Positions 7,155 through 9,597 of a stretch of 9,597 nucleotides of DNA are shown in pieces. Position numbers and translations under genes: made by a program. Position 1 is the stretch's first letter; each line of letters starts with the position of its first letter. The DNA is taken from contig DOZA01000336.1 of assembly GCA_003518245.1 (NCBI GenBank), positions 1 through 9,597 of the forward strand, read 5' to 3'. The notes below the pieces were generated by a model. It searched no databases. It was given only the letters and a program-made list of their open reading frames with translations, and was not told the DNA's origin. Source of the DNA: Bacteroidales bacterium. Lineage in GTDB: Bacteria; Bacteroidota; Bacteroidia; Bacteroidales; VadinHA17.

Positions 7155-8353
7155 CCCGGCACCCATTTCCATACGGGTAGAATCTTTATAAGACCTGAAT
7201 TTATCTTTAGCTGATCCTCTTCATTATGGGTGAGAAGCAATCCCTCTTTGAGCTGATAAAATTTCATGGCTTCCATGAGTCCCTCTGTCTCACGTTGTTC
7301 ATTATCGGCATTGAGTTCATAACAAACCTGTATTGCTTCTCGTATCCTTGTTCCCTGCTTAATGACAAAATCACATTCCTTTTCTTTTTTATGATAAAAG
7401 ACTTCCTTCCTTTCCCTCTTTAACTGCAGAAATACCAGGTTCTCCAGCAGCCTCCCCCTGTTCTCACTGAATGAAAAAGCATTCTGACTGATTATTCCAT
7501 TATCAATACAATACAGTTTCTTGGGATTTATCATTTGCTTTCTGAGTGAATAATCATATTTCCTCAACTCAAATAATACGTAAGCAGTCTCAAAATGATT
7601 GATGAACTGACTGATACTGTTTACTGATCCAACATTTATCAAATCTTTCAACTTATGATAAGACGTTGGTTTACCGGTGTTTGAAATGGCATACTGAAGC
7701 AGGGCCTTTATTGATGATTCACTCCTCAACTCATTACGTTGCATTATATCCCTGTAGAATATATCCTGTAACAGGTTTCGCAATATCTCTTTATCATTTG
7801 ATTTAAGATACTCCGGGAAACCTCCTCCAATGAGGTACCTGTCAAACAATGAGATCGAGTGTTCTTTTTTATGAAGTTTCAGAAATTCATTATAAGAGAA
7901 AGGGTAGAGCTCGTTTGAGATATGCCTTCCTGTAAGTCTTGACCCAAGTTCACGACTGAGCATATTTGCATTGCTGCCTGTTATGATAACCTTCTCTTTC
8001 CTGTCAACAAGCTGTCTTACAAACTTTTCCCAACCATGAATATTCTGTATCTCATCAAAAAACCAGACTCCTTTACCTTCGGATATGTCACCGAAAATCT
8101 CTTCAGCCTTTATAAAATCCCTTAATTCAAACCCGGTAAGATTTATATCTTCAAAGCGTATATATTTTACAGCTGGGGTATCCTTTAAAAACTGTCTGGC
8201 CAGGGTTGATTTACCACACCTCCGGACTCCCGAAATTATTGTAGCATGTTTCGGCAATATCTTTATCTCTTTCTCACGCTCCACTCCGAGGTCGCATTGC
8301 AGATCCTCCTGCTGCTTCAGCAATACTTTTTTCAAATCTTTCTTGAGTATCAT
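7148..8353 (-). CDS. AAA+ ATPase with DUF4143 C-terminal domain (AAA_14/DUF4143 family)
   Basis: The 401-residue protein has an N-terminal P-loop ATPase: Walker A GVRRCGKST (42-50), Walker B VWFFDEIQ (96-103), a sensor-like ITGSNA (124-129) and the family's TGRHISNELYPFSYNEF (141-157). GGGFPEYL (176-183) follows, then an AAA_14/DUF4143 linker with a helical, winged-helix-like part, and a C-terminal domain with ECDFV (326-330) and IQVCYEL (341-347) that resembles a PD-(D/E)xK nuclease fold, probably inactive. Such ATPases are common, variable and often strain-specific in Bacteroidota, and their function is not established. Length is normal. The usual C-terminal IIPVWKWL-type ending is present as ILPVWKW; the last VPGH appears to read into propeller-derived DNA. 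It stands alone, with its own promoter-like box, between propeller sequences, and no antitoxin-like partner is seen. Confidence 0.9.
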   Translation of the reverse strand: MILKKDLKKVLLKQQEDLQCDLGVEREKEIKILPKHATIISGVRRCGKSTLARQFLKDTPAVKYIRFEDINLTGFELRDFIKAEEIFGDISEGKGVWFFDEIQNIHGWEKFVRQLVDRKEKVIITGSNANMLSRELGSRLTGRHISNELYPFSYNEFLKLHKKEHSISLFDRYLIGGGFPEYLKSNDKEILRNLLQDIFYRDIMQRNELRSESSIKALLQYAISNTGKPTSYHKLKDLINVGSVNSISQFINHFETAYVLFELRKYDYSLRKQMINPKKLYCIDNGIISQNAFSFSENRGRLLENLVFLQLKRERKEVFYHKKEKECDFVIKQGTRIREAIQVCYELNADNEQRETEGLMEAMKFYQLKEGLLLTHNEEDQLKINSGLIKILPVWKWVPGH

Positions 8354-8373
8354 TGCATATTGTTTATAATTCT

Positions 8374-8402
8374 ATTATACATTTATGTATAATGCAAATA
8401 TA
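8374..8402 (-). promoter_or_regulatory. Promoter -7 box and palindromic operator-like site for the ATPase gene
   Basis: On the minus strand TATATTTG (8402-8395) matches the Bacteroidota -7 consensus TAnnTTTG exactly. Transcription would start near 8390-8388, giving a leader of about 35 bases. A perfect inverted repeat with 9-base arms, ATTATACAT (8374-8382) and ATGTATAAT (8385-8393), covers the expected start site. A third half-site TATACA (8399-8404) overlaps the -7 box. TTTG sequences upstream sit 15 or 23 bases away, not at the ideal spacing. The placement suggests a repressor site, but A+T-rich DNA yields palindromes by chance. Confidence 0.4.
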
Positions 8403-8424
8403 CACTATTTTATATTACAAATGC

Positions 8425-8450
8425 ACAAAAATACTAAGAAGTGTTTTTGT
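8425..8450. repeat. Imperfect inverted repeat in the ATPase upstream region
   Basis: ACAAAAATAC (8425-8434) pairs with GTGTTTTTGT (8441-8450) across a 6-base loop with one G:T pair. The octamer TATTACAA occurs directly repeated at 8413-8420 and 8450-8457, flanking it. It lies 130 bases past the propeller stop and just upstream of the ATPase -7 box, so it may end the propeller transcript or bind a regulator. No clear T tract follows it. Confidence 0.3.
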
Positions 8451-8525
8451 ATTACAACTCACCTCCCAGGTTACGGGTCTCTGACCAATGTATGTTTAGA
8501 GTATATAGAGCAAATGGTCTGTTAG

Positions 8526-8553
8526 TCGAGTGGTCAAGATGTCGAGCGGTCAT
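8526..8553. repeat. Degenerate octamer tandem repeat (TCGAGTGG-like)
   Basis: Four successive 8-base units begin with TC: TCGAGTGG (8526-8533), TCAAGATG (8534-8541), TCGAGCGG (8542-8549) and a partial TCATC (from 8550). Units one and three differ at one base. It lies between the stop of the propeller gene and the ATPase promoter. It looks like the decayed remnant of a simple repeat. It could be mistaken for a tRNA D-arm but has no matching acceptor or anticodon stem. Confidence 0.4.
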
Positions 8554-8579
8554 CTATTTCGTAATTCTTTATTCTTCAA

Positions 8580-9597
8580 TCAAAGATCAATCTTATCTTT
8601 AAGCGAAAAAATAAATATAACCGGATTACTGTTTTCATCAATCCTGCTGTCCAGCTCCTCCAGGCGTTTTCTTAGTTCAGGATTCAGATCATCTTCATCA
8701 AGTTTCTCGGCAATCTTTACTTTAAGATCAGAAGCCTGCCGTGGTATGACTATCCTGCTTTCTGTATTGAAATAATGAGGTGAATTGAATGCTCTCTTAT
8801 CTATTATTCCATACATATCATCATATACCTCCATTCTTCTGCCCCTGAATTTATTCTTATCAATAATTGCCAGTTCATACCTGAAATCATACATTCCTCC
8901 CCATTGCCCGGGTCTGTATTCTCTAACCTCAGCCTTTGTCACTTCGGAGCAGCTAATAATCCATTGATCATCAGTCTCGGCGGGTATTGAATAACTGTAT
9001 TTCCCGATAACTGACTCAGGTTCAACAATTGTATTGTATTTCTGTCCCCTTGAACCCCTGTCGAATATGTATTCGCGTACCACATTTCCCCCATCAAGGG
9101 AATAGACGGTATCATTACCCGGAGAATACAATAGCCATTTGTTATCGTAACTATGTAAAGAAGCCGAAGCTCCCGTGGGGGTAAAACCTTTACCTGCTTT
9201 AGGGGGGTAAACAGTCCTGGGTATACGCTTTATTATTTCACCGTCACGGTTGTGAATTACCACAAGGGTTGAATCCCGCCGGTATTGCGGGTGCCCTTTA
9301 AAAATTCCGGGACTATACCAGGTATCCCCGGTATAACTAACACTATTCCCTAGAAGATCATAAGGCTGCTTAATATCGCTTACATATTCTGCCCTACTAT
9401 CAAACAACTGGTTCTCTGTAGTAAAGCTCAGTACAAACATACCGGTATCTATCAAAGGGAACAATGAAGACAAAAGATAGCCGCTATGTTCACCCGGTCC
9501 GTTTCCTCCCGCACCCACTTCTTTAATAAACTTACCTTCATCATCAAACATATAGCAGGTAACCGGCCCGGGAAAGTCAACCTGTGTGCCTACAATT
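8580..9597 (-). CDS. 6-bladed beta-propeller protein, 5' end cut by right window edge
   Basis: 338 residues are visible; the frame continues open through 9597, so the start and probable lipoprotein signal lie outside. An ATG at 9551 is internal. The first visible stretch, GPVTCYMFDDEGKFIKEVG followed by GAGGNGPGEHSGY, is the classic blade motif of Bacteroidota 6-bladed propellers. More blades follow (for example YSLDGGNVVREYIFD and NRDGEIIKRIPRT). The C-terminus has a charged helix QASDLKVKIAEKL...RKRLEELD and the ending NSNPVIFIFSLKDKIDL, like the usual DNPVL-type end of this group. The expected place is the outer membrane or periplasm as a lipoprotein, by comparison with the lipobox in the neighbouring remnant. 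Ligand and role are unknown; related proteins are often arranged in tandem copies, as here. Confidence 0.85.
   Translation of the reverse strand, partial: IVGTQVDFPGPVTCYMFDDEGKFIKEVGAGGNGPGEHSGYLLSSLFPLIDTGMFVLSFTTENQLFDSRAEYVSDIKQPYDLLGNSVSYTGDTWYSPGIFKGHPQYRRDSTLVVIHNRDGEIIKRIPRTVYPPKAGKGFTPTGASASLHSYDNKWLLYSPGNDTVYSLDGGNVVREYIFDRGSRGQKYNTIVEPESVIGKYSYSIPAETDDQWIISCSEVTKAEVREYRPGQWGGMYDFRYELAIIDKNKFRGRRMEVYDDMYGIIDKRAFNSPHYFNTESRIVIPRQASDLKVKIAEKLDEDDLNPELRKRLEELDSRIDENSNPVIFIFSLKDKIDL

Noticed and set aside
6990..7172. A 60-residue small protein gene overlapping the ATPase end
   Set aside because: Its sequence aligns with the last blade of the neighbouring propeller protein and then loses frame; it is a remnant, not an independent gene.
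7148..8353. Toxin-antitoxin or anti-phage defence module built on the ATPase
   Set aside because: No partner gene is adjacent; both neighbours are propeller sequences, and the DUF4143 family has no established defence role that I can rely on.
8516..8556. tRNA-like stretch with GTCGAGTGGTC resembling a D-arm
   Set aside because: No acceptor stem, anticodon arm or T-arm can be fitted; an 8-base tandem repeat explains the pattern better.
9549..9551. ATG at 9551 as the start of the right-hand propeller gene
   Set aside because: The frame stays open to the window edge with 15 more plausible propeller codons, and a start here would remove the signal peptide and first blades.

Overview
The window looks like a chromosomal segment of a Bacteroidota bacterium, probably Bacteroidales or Marinilabiliales-like. 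This rests on moderate A+T content, almost no Shine-Dalgarno sequences, TAnnTTTG-type -7 boxes, a short Obg without the C-terminal OCT domain, and 6-bladed beta-propeller proteins of the kind common in that phylum. The species is an inference; no rRNA is present.

Positions 1 to about 5900, minus strand, hold one tightly packed run of eight genes, read right to left: hpt (purine salvage), adk, obg (ribosome assembly GTPase), a PAP2-family membrane phosphatase, lplA (lipoate ligase), plsC (acyl-glycerophosphate acyltransferase), an uncharacterised methyltransferase-like protein, and the N-terminal part of a membrane-anchored MutS-related ATPase that runs off the left edge. Gaps run from a 14-base overlap to 19 bases, so this is very likely one operon mixing nucleotide metabolism, translation and membrane lipid functions. 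Divergent from it, purE (plus strand, 5978-6484) supplies a de novo purine biosynthesis step; hpt and purE share a 93-base intergenic region.

Positions 6485 to 9597 are a more fluid, accessory-like region, minus strand. At the right edge lies most of a 6-bladed beta-propeller gene (start outside the window). To its left is an AAA+ ATPase of the AAA_14/DUF4143 type with its own promoter-like box and a 9+9 palindrome near the expected transcription start. To the left of the ATPase are two broken remnants of further propeller genes: one begins inside the last codons of the ATPase and has lost its tail helix, the next has a lipoprotein signal peptide joined out of frame to a propeller C-terminus. 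The region reads as a tandem family of propeller lipoproteins decayed by recombination, with an ATPase gene placed inside it.

I found no RNA gene, CRISPR array, transposase or integrase. No clear new multi-gene system is visible. The best leads are the rearranged propeller array with the ATPase inside it, and the MutS-like membrane protein with its methyltransferase-like neighbour.
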